22,756 nt of DNA from Bacillota bacterium (GTDB taxonomy: Bacteria; Bacillota_I; Bacilli_A; RFN20; CAG-826). The notes under the pieces are model-generated. The model was given only the letters and a program-made list of their open reading frames with translations, did not search any database and had not been told where the DNA came from. Position 1 is the stretch's first letter, and each line of letters opens with the position of its first letter. The stretch is from positions 1-22,756 of the forward strand of contig JAPLKQ010000124.1 in the NCBI GenBank assembly GCA_026387995.1, in the 5' to 3' direction. Positions 1 through 7,356 of the stretch are shown here, in pieces. The position numbers and the translations under genes are program-made.

Positions 1-1069
1 TAGGCACTTTCAGTTCGCGGGCCAGTTCTTTCAGTTCGCGGGAAATTTCGCTCACTTCGACCTGCCGGGATTCAATCTTCTTGTTGCCGGTGGTGATTAA
101 GCCAATATAGTCGACGACGATGAGCCCAATATCGGGGTTCGCCGTTTTCAGTTTGCGGGCTTTGGCAATGATATCAAGCAGTTTAATGCCGGGAGTGTCA
201 TCAATGTACATCTTGGTGTCGCCGACGGTCTTTAAGGCTTCGCCGATCGCTAAACGGTCTTTGCTATTTAAGAAACCGGTTTGGATTTGGTCAAGGTTGA
301 CGCAGGAGACGGTCGCGATTAAGCGCTTGATTAAGGCTTCGGCAGGCATTTCCAAAGAGAAAATGGCCACAGGACGGTCGGCCTTACGGGAAGCGTTAAA
401 AGCGAGGTTAATCGCAAGCGCAGTTTTACCCACCGACGGACGGGCGGCGAGGATAATCATTTCACCCCGTTGGAAACCGTGGGTCAGTAAGTTTAATTTA
501 CGGTAGCCGGTGGTAATGCCGGTGACGCCGTCTTCCGCGGACTTCGCTTGGGTTCTCATGTCTTCTTCGACACGGGAGGCAATTTCCTTGGAACTGAGGA
601 ACGTCGAGATGCGGCGGTTTTCGGCCACTTTAGCGATGCGGGCTTCGGCGATTGCGACAAAGTCGCTCGGGTCGTCCACTTCTTCTTCATTGTATTTGCT
701 GGCGATATCGGTCATCGTCAGTAAAAGATTACGGAGGACCGCTTGGTCTTTGATGATTTTAATGTAGTATTCGAGGTTGGAAAATGAGATGGCGGTCTGC
801 GTCAGTTCAAGCAGGTAGTTGACCCCGCCGATGCTTTCCAGTTCTTTCAGGTTAATGAGTTCTTCGGTGACGGTCTGGACATCGACCGGGACCCGACGGT
901 CTTGGACGTTCTTGATGGCGCGGAAAACGATTTGGTTCGGGCGGTTGCCAAAGTAAAATTCCTCTTCGGTCAAAGAGCCGAGGGAGTCGCTGAGGGCTTC
1001 CGGAGAAATGAGCATGGCGCCGAGAACGGCTTTTTCGGCGTTGACGTTATTCGGTAGTGATCGGGCCAT
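1..1069 (-). CDS. dnaB: Replicative DNA helicase DnaB, C-terminus missing (cut by left edge)
   Basis: Hexameric replicative helicase (called DnaC in B. subtilis) that unwinds DNA at the fork and interacts with primase. Translating the minus strand from the ATG at 1069 gives 356 codons without a stop. The N-terminal primase-interacting domain (about residues 1-105) begins MARSLPNNVNAEKAVLGAML. The RecA-like domain follows, with Walker A ARPSVGKT (catalytic Lys about residue 215) and a Walker B-like strand ending in Asp about residue 320 (LIVVDYIGL). The last visible part is SRELKELARELKVP, typical of DnaB, so roughly the last 90-100 residues lie outside the window. It starts 8 bp after the rplI stop with only a weak AGG ribosome site overlapping the rplI stop codon, so translation is probably coupled to rplI. 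The rplI-dnaB order is conserved in Bacilli. Identity is secure. Confidence 0.96.
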   Translation of the reverse strand, partial: MARSLPNNVNAEKAVLGAMLISPEALSDSLGSLTEEEFYFGNRPNQIVFRAIKNVQDRRVPVDVQTVTEELINLKELESIGGVNYLLELTQTAISFSNLEYYIKIIKDQAVLRNLLLTMTDIASKYNEEEVDDPSDFVAIAEARIAKVAENRRISTFLSSKEIASRVEEDMRTQAKSAEDGVTGITTGYRKLNLLTHGFQRGEMIILAARPSVGKTALAINLAFNASRKADRPVAIFSLEMPAEALIKRLIATVSCVNLDQIQTGFLNSKDRLAIGEALKTVGDTKMYIDDTPGIKLLDIIAKARKLKTANPDIGLIVVDYIGLITTGNKKIESRQVEVSEISRELKELARELKVP

Positions 1070-1077
1070 AAGCTTGC

Positions 1078-1527
1078 CTACACTTTCTCGTTGACATGCA
1101 CGTTGACAATGCCAACGACACCTTTATCGAGTTCAATCTTCAAACGGGTAAATCCAAGGGCGTTAACGGCGTAGTGATCGATGAATTTACGTTTATCAAG
1201 CACGATGCCATAGGTCTTTTCCATCGCTTCGACGATTTGTTTCGGGGAAATTGAGCCAAACATCCGGCCGTCTTTACCGACTTGACCGACAAATTCAAGG
1301 GTGATGGAACTGAGCTTTAACGCTAATTCTTCTGCGGTTTTCCGCTTTTGGAGAATTGCCTCTTTCGCGTCCAGGTTTTGCTGGTCGCGGATCTCGATGG
1401 CTTTTTCGGTGAGCGGGACGGCGAGTTTTCGCGGAATGAGAAAGTTAGCACCATAGCCGTCGCTGACATTGACGACTTGGTCTTTCTTTCCGACGTTTTT
1501 GACATCTTGGAGAAGGATGAGTTTCAT
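1078..1527 (-). CDS. rplI: Large ribosomal subunit protein bL9
   Basis: Protein of the 50S subunit that binds 23S rRNA near the base of the L1 stalk and helps keep the reading frame. The 149-residue length is normal for bL9. The N-terminal rRNA-binding domain begins MKLILLQDVKNVGKKD and has the family signature GYGANFLIPRKLAVP. A charged central helix (about residues 40-75) links to the C-terminal domain. The ATG at 1527 is preceded by GAGGT about 8 bases upstream, and this site lies at the end of gdpP, only 12 bp after its stop. It sits between gdpP and dnaB as in B. subtilis, so the three genes probably share a transcript. It ends in TAG. Confidence 0.97.
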   Translation of the reverse strand: MKLILLQDVKNVGKKDQVVNVSDGYGANFLIPRKLAVPLTEKAIEIRDQQNLDAKEAILQKRKTAEELALKLSSITLEFVGQVGKDGRMFGSISPKQIVEAMEKTYGIVLDKRKFIDHYAVNALGFTRLKIELDKGVVGIVNVHVNEKV

Positions 1528-1539
1528 AGGGTTACCTCA

Positions 1540-3564
1540 CTATTCTTTCTTAGGTCCGGTTTTGTTGCTGGCTTCCGCCAAATAGGTATCTAGGACTTCG
1601 ACGAGTTTCTTGCGAACTTCATCGATGGTGGTGTTGTTAAAAGCGGCTGCGGCTTGGCTGAAACGCCCGCCGCCACCGAGTTTTTCGGTAATCAGTTGCA
1701 CGTTAACGCTGCCGTCGCTGCGGGCGGAAATACGCGTTTCTTTTTCACCGGTATTGCCAATGACGAAGGAACAGTTCACGCCTTTGATTTGCATATTCTT
1801 GTTAGCGACTTTCGCTAACGTCGAGCGATCGACAAAGTCTTTCGGGTCGCTACGGGAAATGACCACGCCATAATAGGGCGTTTCGGAGGAGGCCATGATT
1901 TTGTTGACCAAGACTTGCTCTTCATATTCGTCTTTAAGGAAGTCATCGGCCTGCGTGTTGTTGGCGCCGAATTCTTTCAGAATCATCGACGCTTCGAACG
2001 TGCGCATGCCGGCGGTCGTTGCCCGGAAATAGTTGGAGTCTAGGAAAATGCCGGAAAGCATGATGGTCGCGTAGTTCGGCGGGATAATCATCTTCTGGTT
2101 GCTTGAGGAATAGTGAATGAGTTCGGTCACAAGTTCAGAAGCCGAAGAGGCGCTCGGTTCGAGATAACTGAAGACGGGGGATTCGACGAATTCGTCTTCG
2201 CGGCGATGGTGATCGATGACCACCACTTTATTGGCTTCTTCCAGCAAACGTGGGAACATCGTCATGGACGGTTTATGGACGTCACAGATGACGACCAAGG
2301 TATTGGCTTTCAGTTTGCTTAAGGTATCGTGAGGGGCAATCGTGATTTTTGCCATTTCCTCTTTGGAGAACATGGTCGTCAAAGCGCCCCTGGTTTTTAG
2401 CTCGGTAAGCTTTGAATCATAGATAATCACGGCTGGTTTTTCGATGGAGTCCGCCATGGCTTTAACGCCTAAGCAAGCGCCTAAAGCATCCATATCCATA
2501 TCGGCGTGGCCCATGATCAAAACGTTCGATGAGTTCTTCATTAAACCAACGAGCGTATCGGCTAAAACGCGAACTTTGACTTTGTTCCGTTTTTCTTGAG
2601 CTTCGGTTTTTCCGCCATAGAAAGCGAGGTCTTCGCCAAACCGGCTGACGACAACTTGGTCGCCACCGCGCGACATGGCGATGTCGATGGCGTTGGTCGC
2701 AAGTTCGTTGAGGCGGACGATGTCTTGGATGTTGTGGGCAAAGCCCATCGAAAGCGTGAGCGGCGTTTCGTTGGCAGCGCCAATGACGCGGACTTTATCA
2801 AGCAAGGAGAAGCCATCGGCTTTCATCTTGCTGAAGGACTCGTAGTTGCACAGGGCAAAATAAGCGTCGTTTTTGGTCCGGCGTATCAACATGCCGAACT
2901 GCTTGGCGTATTCGAAAATGGCGTTACGGATGTTGAGGACGATATCGTTATTGTCTTCGACGTTAATGCTGACGTCGGCGTAGTTGTCGATCATGATGAC
3001 GCCGATGACGGGAGCTTGGGCCTGTAAATCGTTGTAATAGTGCTCGGCGTCGGTAATATCCTTGAAAATATATAAAAGCGCATCCGGAAGATATTTCACT
3101 TCGTAGTTGCGGTTATTGATTTCGATTTTAACGGTTTTTTCTTCTTCGGTATCGACGAGTTCACGGAGTTTAGGCTGCCAGTCTAAGATGTTGGAGTCGA
3201 GGATGTTGATTTGTCTTTGGACAAAGAGTTCGTTGCTCCATAGCACGACGTTATTTTCATCGACGACGACGAGGCCGATCATGCCAAAGTTATACGCTTC
3301 CTGAACGTCCGAGCCAATGATTTCGGCAGCTCTTAAGTCAGTCTTCTGCCGGACATGGGAAATACGGGCAATCGAGATCCAGACAAAGATGACGTCGACA
3401 ACGGTGATGCCTGAGACAGCCAACACTAAAATTTCATAGTTGATGTAGGTGCGGAAACCGAAAAGATCCCAAGTATAAAAAACGGCCACTGCCGCGATGA
3501 GCACTAACTGGATAAATATCAGCAAAATCATATTGAAACGGATGCGGCGTAAGTCTTTGGTCAT
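1540..3564 (-). CDS. gdpP: Cyclic-di-AMP phosphodiesterase GdpP (DHH/DHHA1, membrane-bound)
   Basis: Hydrolyses the second messenger c-di-AMP to pApA at the membrane, affecting cell-wall and potassium homeostasis. Numbered from the GTG at 3573, the 677-residue protein has two N-terminal membrane helices (about 13-35 and 45-68), a PAS-like region (about 85-175), a degenerate GGDEF domain (about 185-315, with KNDAYF where GGDEF would be), a DHH domain (HADMDMD at 356-362, D431, D454-H455-H456) and a DHHA1 domain (GGGGRFSQAA at 633-642). Length matches B. subtilis GdpP (659). The GTG overlaps the Shine-Dalgarno GAGGTG, which lies six bases before an ATG at 3564, so I choose the ATG (674 residues). 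The usual GGGGH of DHHA1 is GGGGR here. A -10-like TATAAT lies 25 bases upstream. rplI follows after 12 bp. Confidence 0.95.
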   Translation of the reverse strand: MTKDLRRIRFNMILLIFIQLVLIAAVAVFYTWDLFGFRTYINYEILVLAVSGITVVDVIFVWISIARISHVRQKTDLRAAEIIGSDVQEAYNFGMIGLVVVDENNVVLWSNELFVQRQINILDSNILDWQPKLRELVDTEEEKTVKIEINNRNYEVKYLPDALLYIFKDITDAEHYYNDLQAQAPVIGVIMIDNYADVSINVEDNNDIVLNIRNAIFEYAKQFGMLIRRTKNDAYFALCNYESFSKMKADGFSLLDKVRVIGAANETPLTLSMGFAHNIQDIVRLNELATNAIDIAMSRGGDQVVVSRFGEDLAFYGGKTEAQEKRNKVKVRVLADTLVGLMKNSSNVLIMGHADMDMDALGACLGVKAMADSIEKPAVIIYDSKLTELKTRGALTTMFSKEEMAKITIAPHDTLSKLKANTLVVICDVHKPSMTMFPRLLEEANKVVVIDHHRREDEFVESPVFSYLEPSASSASELVTELIHYSSSNQKMIIPPNYATIMLSGIFLDSNYFRATTAGMRTFEASMILKEFGANNTQADDFLKDEYEEQVLVNKIMASSETPYYGVVISRSDPKDFVDRSTLAKVANKNMQIKGVNCSFVIGNTGEKETRISARSDGSVNVQLITEKLGGGGRFSQAAAAFNNTTIDEVRKKLVEVLDTYLAEASNKTGPKKE

Positions 3565-3588
3565 GCCAGTCACCTCAGCTTATTTTTA

Positions 3589-3596
3589 ATTATACA
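3589..3596 (-). promoter_or_regulatory. Possible promoter -10 element upstream of gdpP
   Basis: On the minus strand TGTATAAT lies 25 bases before the gdpP ATG at 3564. No convincing -35 hexamer is found 16-18 bases upstream, and the TG abuts the hexamer rather than being one base away. The element is part of a 15-base sequence repeated exactly upstream of ftsH (10476-10490), which slightly strengthens the case. Confidence 0.4.
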
Positions 3597-3655
3597 TTAA
3601 AAGTCTTATTTTCTATTAGAAAATCGACAATTCTTCTCGGCCCATAATTTGCAAA

Positions 3656-3672
3656 GTCGCATATAATGCGAC
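3656..3672. repeat. Perfect 17-bp inverted repeat between yybS and gdpP
   Basis: GTCGCAT-ATA-ATGCGAC has 7-bp arms and a 3-base centre. It lies 8 bp beyond the yybS TAA. On the minus strand it is followed by only three T residues, so it would be a weak terminator. It could instead be an operator or a transcript-end hairpin. Confidence 0.5.
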
Positions 3673-3679
3673 ATCATTT

Positions 3680-4557
3680 TTAGTCACGCATCATCAAATG
3701 GTCTTGGAGTTTAAAGAGAGAATCGGCAAGGCCGAAGAGAAACACGACCGGGAAAAGCACGATCGCGGATAAAACAGCAACGCCGTAAAGCCCCGGTTTA
3801 TTGATGGTCCGGAAATAGAAAGCGGATAAGGCCAGTCCCTCAAAAATATAGACGATAAAGAAAGTGAAAGAAATGTTAATCCCGACGATAAGAAGGACCT
3901 TCCAAAAACGAAGAGATAAGAAACGAGGCAAGGGACCATGATTTTGAATCCGCGGAAGGCACCGATTTTCTCAATCTTGGCCACGCGGGTGGCGAGGAAA
4001 ATCGTGAGGATGTGCATCAAGAGACCTTCCATGATACTTGTGACCACGATCGTCGCGGGAATGAGACCGATGGCTAAACCTTCAAGCAAAGCGCTGAACG
4101 AGGCGCTGAGATGGAGAAAGGAAAGGGCGTTCACGATGCTCGTGACGATAGCCGTGGTATCGGCGATGAGCGAAATGCCAAAAAGGATCTGTGAGAAGAT
4201 TACCATCGTAAGCACGTTAACCACAAAAGTGCCTAGCACCGCGAGCGAAATCTTGACGGCGGAACTGAAGCCTCTTTCGACGAAAAAACCATAGATAACG
4301 CCGAGCAAACACGCCGGCATAACAAAGAGCAATCCGTGAATCGGGCTATGGATGATCATCGATAAAAGACCGATGGCAAGTGCTGGAATCAAGGATTTCT
4401 TGGCACCATGCATCAAAGCATAAAGGGCAATCGGGGCGGGCAGCACGAAAAAGAAGGACTCTTCGAGTTCAAGCCCAGTCAATTCGCTTAAAAGAAGCAA
4501 GGCAATCACGATGGCGGTAATCATCGCCGCATCCGTGATATAGCGGACTTTCTTCAT
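3680..4557 (-). CDS. yybS: YybS-like DUF2232 membrane protein, apparent frameshift
   Basis: Multi-pass membrane protein of unknown function. DUF2232 proteins occupy this position, between rpsR and gdpP, in many Bacillota. From the ATG at 4557 (ribosome site AAAGGGGAG) one frame encodes about 208 hydrophobic residues with some five membrane segments. It then continues as a low-complexity Ser/Phe-rich tail to a TGA at 3694, which does not look like a membrane protein. A second frame, entered at the CCC run at 3932-3934, encodes PLPRFLSLRFWKVLLIVG and two further hydrophobic segments to a TAA at 3680. Joining the frames with one extra base gives about 292 residues, close to YybS (about 309), and restores the basic linker before the last helices. 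The gene is either broken by a 1-bp deletion or the base is a sequencing or assembly error. Programmed -1 slippage seems unlikely because no good slippery heptamer is present. Confidence 0.75.
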
Positions 4558-4585
4558 GGCGCTCCCCTTTCCGGATAATGAAAAT

Positions 4586-4610
4586 AAAAGCCCCCTGCTC
4601 GGAGGCTTTT
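4586..4610 (-). terminator. Intrinsic terminator of the rpsF-ssb-rpsR operon
   Basis: A 10-bp stem (AAAAGCCTCC paired with GGGGGCTTTT on the minus strand, one G-U wobble) with a 5-base loop, followed by TATTTTC. It begins 11 bp after the rpsR stop. The plus strand also carries a seven-T run, so the element may act in both directions. It separates the ribosomal operon from yybS. Confidence 0.88.
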
Positions 4611-4621
4611 TTTCGATTTAA

Positions 4622-4849
4622 TTAATCGATGCTGTAGGGCAGTAAAGCCATAAAGCGGGCGTTCTTGATAGCAACCGCTAATTCACGTTGGTGTTTGGCA
4701 CAAGTGCCGGTGACACGACGAGGCGTGATTTTGCCGTTCGGGCTAATAAAACGTTTCATTAATTCCACGTCTTTATAGTCGATGTATTTGGTGTTGCTTT
4801 TCGTGAAGTAACAAACCTTTTTGCGAGGTCTGATTTTTTTAAATCCCAT
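4622..4849 (-). CDS. rpsR: Small ribosomal subunit protein bS18
   Basis: Protein of the 30S platform that pairs with S6 and contacts 16S rRNA. The 75-residue, very basic protein has the S18 core: [10 protein letters not shown] near the N-terminus, [20 protein letters not shown] in the middle, and the conserved [30 protein letters not shown] at the C-terminus, described here by its key residues R44, G47 and the AIKNAR helix. A GAAAGGT ribosome site lies about 9 bases upstream of the ATG, in the 22-bp gap after ssb. It is the last gene of rpsF-ssb-rpsR, the usual order in Bacilli, and is closed by the terminator at 4586-4610. It ends in TAA. Confidence 0.97.
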   Translation of the reverse strand: MGFKKIRPRKKVCYFTKSNTKYIDYKDVELMKRFISPNGKITPRRVTGTCAKHQRELAVAIKNARFMALLPYSID

Positions 4850-4871
4850 TTGGTTTTCGACCTTTCTTTAA

Positions 4872-5300
4872 TTAAAATGGCAAGTCATCATCGACGATGT
4901 CGATGGATGATAAATTTTTGCTGGTTTCGGGTGCCGGCTCACTCGGTGGGAAGCTGGCTGATTCGGCTTCGGGGGCATTGGCGCCTTTCGGTTCTAAGAA
5001 CTGAACGGAATCACAGACGACTTCCACGATGGAAACCTTCTTGCCTTCCTTGGAATCATAACTACGTTGATTTAAGCGCCCGTCGATACCGACAAGGGAA
5101 CCTTTGCGAGTGAATTTGGCGACGTTGTCCGCGGTTTGGCTCCAGACGGTGCAGGGAATAAAGCTTGCGCTTTTCTCTCCGCCGGCTTTTACCCGGTTGT
5201 CCACGGCGATGGTGAAGGAAGCAACGGACATTCCACTAGTGGTTCTTCTTAATTCCGGATCGCGAGTAAGACGTCCAACTAAAACTACACGGTTAATCAT
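4872..5300 (-). CDS. ssb: Single-stranded DNA-binding protein
   Basis: Homotetrameric protein that coats single-stranded DNA in replication, recombination and repair. The 142-residue protein begins MINRVVLVGRLTRDPELR, with an OB-fold to about residue 105. It then has a Pro/Glu/Ser-rich flexible linker and the acidic tip DDDLPF that recruits partner proteins. The frame is open a further ten codons upstream, but that part overlaps the end of rpsF. The ATG at 5300 has AAGGGGGA about 8 bases before it and matches family starts, so it is chosen. The gap to the rpsF stop is 16 bp. Lying between S6 and S18 is the conserved arrangement. It ends in TAA. Confidence 0.97.
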   Translation of the reverse strand: MINRVVLVGRLTRDPELRRTTSGMSVASFTIAVDNRVKAGGEKSASFIPCTVWSQTADNVAKFTRKGSLVGIDGRLNQRSYDSKEGKKVSIVEVVCDSVQFLEPKGANAPEAESASFPPSEPAPETSKNLSSIDIVDDDLPF

Positions 5301-5316
5301 TTGAGATATCCCCCTT

Positions 5317-5604
5317 TTAGTCTTGGTCAACGACGATTAAATGACGAAGCACATGAGCGTTTATTTTTGTTAAACGATCAAATTCGTGAATCGCTTTTGG
5401 TTCTGAAGTAATTTTGAGCACTGCGTAGAAGCCCTTGAGTTCATCCTTAATTGGATAAGCCAAGTCGCGAATTCCCCATTCCTTAACGTCACGGATGGTC
5501 GCACCGTTATCGGTGAGAATCGCGTGGAGTTTAGCAATGATTTCTTTTCGTGCTTCTTCTTCGAGCGTTGCCTTCAGAATATACATGATTTCGTACTTTT
5601 GCAT
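5317..5604 (-). CDS. rpsF: Small ribosomal subunit protein bS6
   Basis: Protein of the 30S platform that forms a heterodimer with S18. The 95-residue protein is of standard length. It begins MQKYEIMYILKATLEEEARK and carries the ferredoxin-like S6 fold, with WGIRDLAYPIKDELKGFYAV in the middle and HVLRHLIVV near the end. The ATG at 5604 is preceded by a very strong ribosome site, GGGAGGTG, 5 bases upstream. It is the first gene of the operon, driven by the promoter at 5690-5718 through a roughly 80-base leader with two hairpins. In many bacteria this operon is controlled by the S6:S18 complex binding the leader, and the same is possible here. It ends in TAA. Confidence 0.97.
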   Translation of the reverse strand: MQKYEIMYILKATLEEEARKEIIAKLHAILTDNGATIRDVKEWGIRDLAYPIKDELKGFYAVLKITSEPKAIHEFDRLTKINAHVLRHLIVVDQD

Positions 5605-5683
5605 GAGTACACCTCCCTTTGGTCATTCTGGCTATCATCAATGTGATAGCAGAGAGTAAAATGTACAGCCTTCACGCTATACG
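5605..5683 (-). promoter_or_regulatory. Structured 5' leader of rpsF-ssb-rpsR (possible S6:S18 control)
   Basis: On the minus strand the predicted leader carries hairpin 1 (GTATAGC-GTGAAG-GCTGTAC, 5663-5682, one U-G pair) and hairpin 2 (GCTATCA-CATTGA-TGATAGC, 5631-5650, perfect). Hairpin 2 ends 13 bases before the ribosome site. The arms can also pair across: GGCTGT of hairpin 1 with ATAGCC ending hairpin 2, or ATAGC with GCTAT. S6:S18 autoregulatory leaders are known upstream of rpsF in other bacteria, but I cannot identify their CCG box here, so the role is inferred from position. Confidence 0.5.
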
Positions 5684-5689
5684 TCCTAA

Positions 5690-5718
5690 AGTATAATATA
5701 CATATACTCTTTTGTAAA
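5690..5718 (-). promoter_or_regulatory. Housekeeping promoter for rpsF-ssb-rpsR
   Basis: The minus strand shows -35 TTTACA (5713-5718), exactly 17 bp, and -10 TATACT (5690-5695). An alternative -10, TATTAT, lies 2 bases upstream. Transcription would begin near 5683, about 80 bases before rpsF. Confidence 0.85.
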
Positions 5719-5812
5719 GAATTTAAGCGCGGGCGGGCACACATGGCGTCGTTGACTTTTTTACCTCGAAAATATAGTAGCCAAGCTTTGACGATTATTG
5801 TCTCCAGAAAAT

Positions 5813-5839
5813 AAAAAAAGGAAGGTCAAGCCTTCCTTT
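5813..5839 (-). terminator. Intrinsic terminator after lysS
   Basis: The minus strand has AAAGGAAGG-CTTGA-CCTTCCTTT, a perfect 9-bp stem with a 5-base loop, running into TTTTATTTTC. It begins 12 bp after the lysS TAG and marks the end of the dusB-lysS transcript. The rest of the gap to the rpsF promoter (about 5719-5812) holds nothing I recognise. Confidence 0.93.
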
Positions 5840-5851
5840 ATCGGACGATTT

Positions 5852-7333
5852 CTAACGGTCGCGCATGCATGGGAACAGGATGACTTCCCGAATGGAATGC
5901 GTATTGGTCAGCAGCATGACCAAACGGTCAATGCCGATACCGATACCACCGGCGGGCGGCATGCCATATTCGAGGGCTTCGACAAAGTCGACGTCCATCT
6001 CGCTGGCTTCCGCGTCACCTAAGGCTTTCGCCATCAACTGGCTGTTAAATCTTTCTTGCTGATCGATGGGGTTATTCAGTTCGGTAAATGCATTCGCGTA
6101 TTCCGAGCCGTCGATGAATAATTCAAAACGTTCGGTAAAACGGGCGTCTTTTGACTTTTTGGCGAGTGGGCTGATTTCCAGCGGATGGCCGAAGACAAAA
6201 GTTGGTTGGACAATCGTTTTTTCGCAGTATTTCTCGAAGAATTCGTTGATAACGTAACCCACGCTATTTTCATGTTTTTCGAGATGGATTTCGTGTGTTT
6301 TGGCGATTTTTTCGGCTTCCTCAAACGTCATCGGAACCCAAAAGTCGATACCGGTCACTTCTTTGATTAGGTCGACCATGTGAATCTTCTTAAACGGAGC
6401 GCCGACGTCAATGACTTTTTCGCCCCAGGGCAAGAGTGTGGTCCCCACCGCATCAAGCGCGGCTTTGCGGATCAAGTTCTCGGCAAGGTTCTGCATATCG
6501 ACGATATCACCATAAGCCTGATAGGCTTCAACGGTCGTGAATTCCGGGTTATGTTTGGAGTCCATGCCTTCGTTACGGAATAAACGGCCGATTTCATAGG
6601 CGCGTTCCAAACCACCGACCAGCAGTCTCTTTAAAGGGAGCTCGGTCGCGATCCGTAAATAGAAATCGCGGTCCAAAGTGTTGTGATGCGTGACGAATGG
6701 GCGAGCGGCCGCGCCACCAAGGGTGGGCTGCAAAACCGAGGTTTCGAATTCAACGAATCCTTCGCCATCGAGATAGTTCTGGATGCTGCGGATAATACGC
6801 GGACGGAGTAAAGCGATTCTCCGTGCTTCGTCGTTGACGATTAAATCAACATAACGGCGGCGGGCGCGTTCTTCAACGTCGACGAGGCCGTGGAATTTAT
6901 CCGGTAACGGACGGAGCGCTTTGACTAAGTGCGTATATTTTTCGACACGGACGGTGAGTTCGCCGGTATGCGTGAGCATAACGCGGCCGTAAACACCGAC
7001 GATATCGCCTAAATCAGCTAAATCGAAGAGTTCATAAGTAGGGTCTCCGACCACATCTTTTTTGATGTAGCATTGGATCGTCCCAAACTTATCCTGCATG
7101 TTGAAAAAACTCGCTTTTCCCATTCTCCGGACTGCCATCAGCCGACCGGCGATGGAGACGAATACTTGGGCAGCATCTAATTCTTCGTGGGTTTTCCCAA
7201 GACACTTTTCTTTAATCGTTGCGCTTGTGTCAGAACGCACGAATTTCTGTCCGAAAGGATCGACTCCTAAGAGTTCGTATTTGGGGAGTTTTTCTCTTCT
7301 GACTTGTTCTTGTTCAGTTAAATCGTCTGCCAT
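5852..7333 (-). CDS. lysS: Lysyl-tRNA synthetase, class II
   Basis: Charges tRNA-Lys with lysine using ATP in the cytoplasm. The 493-residue protein matches bacterial LysS in length (about 490-505). An N-terminal OB-fold anticodon-binding domain (about 57-140) is followed by the class II core: motif 1 about 191-212 (FVEFETSVLQPTLGGAAARPF), motif 2 about 250-268 (RLFRNEGMDSKHNPEFT) and motif 3 about 462-475 (GGIGIGIDRLVML). The YEIG and HNPEF residues that bind lysine and ATP are intact. The ATG at 7333 has GAGGTGA about 4-5 bases upstream, in the 23-bp gap after dusB, so the two are probably cotranscribed. dusB-lysS adjacency is also seen in Bacillus. It ends in TAG before the terminator at 5813-5839. 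Confidence 0.97.
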   Translation of the reverse strand: MADDLTEQEQVRREKLPKYELLGVDPFGQKFVRSDTSATIKEKCLGKTHEELDAAQVFVSIAGRLMAVRRMGKASFFNMQDKFGTIQCYIKKDVVGDPTYELFDLADLGDIVGVYGRVMLTHTGELTVRVEKYTHLVKALRPLPDKFHGLVDVEERARRRYVDLIVNDEARRIALLRPRIIRSIQNYLDGEGFVEFETSVLQPTLGGAAARPFVTHHNTLDRDFYLRIATELPLKRLLVGGLERAYEIGRLFRNEGMDSKHNPEFTTVEAYQAYGDIVDMQNLAENLIRKAALDAVGTTLLPWGEKVIDVGAPFKKIHMVDLIKEVTGIDFWVPMTFEEAEKIAKTHEIHLEKHENSVGYVINEFFEKYCEKTIVQPTFVFGHPLEISPLAKKSKDARFTERFELFIDGSEYANAFTELNNPIDQQERFNSQLMAKALGDAEASEMDVDFVEALEYGMPPAGGIGIGIDRLVMLLTNTHSIREVILFPCMRDR

Positions 7334-7356
7334 AAAATCACCTCAGTGCTTAATAA

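Noticed and set aside
120..767. Two plus-strand open frames near the left edge
   Set aside because: They are antisense to dnaB, whose minus-strand translation shows Walker motifs and runs off the edge.
2596..3027. Open frame of 143 codons on the plus strand inside gdpP
   Set aside because: It is the antisense shadow of the GGDEF/PAS region, Asp/Val-rich because of the GAC/GTC-rich codons opposite.
3925..3940. Programmed -1 frameshift in yybS
   Set aside because: The bases GGTCCCTTG do not form a good slippery heptamer, no downstream pseudoknot was seen, and a single missing base in a C run explains the data more simply.
5752..5778. Plus-strand promoter-like TTGACT/TATAGT after lysS
   Set aside because: The spacing is only 15 bp and nothing is encoded downstream except the antisense strand of lysS.
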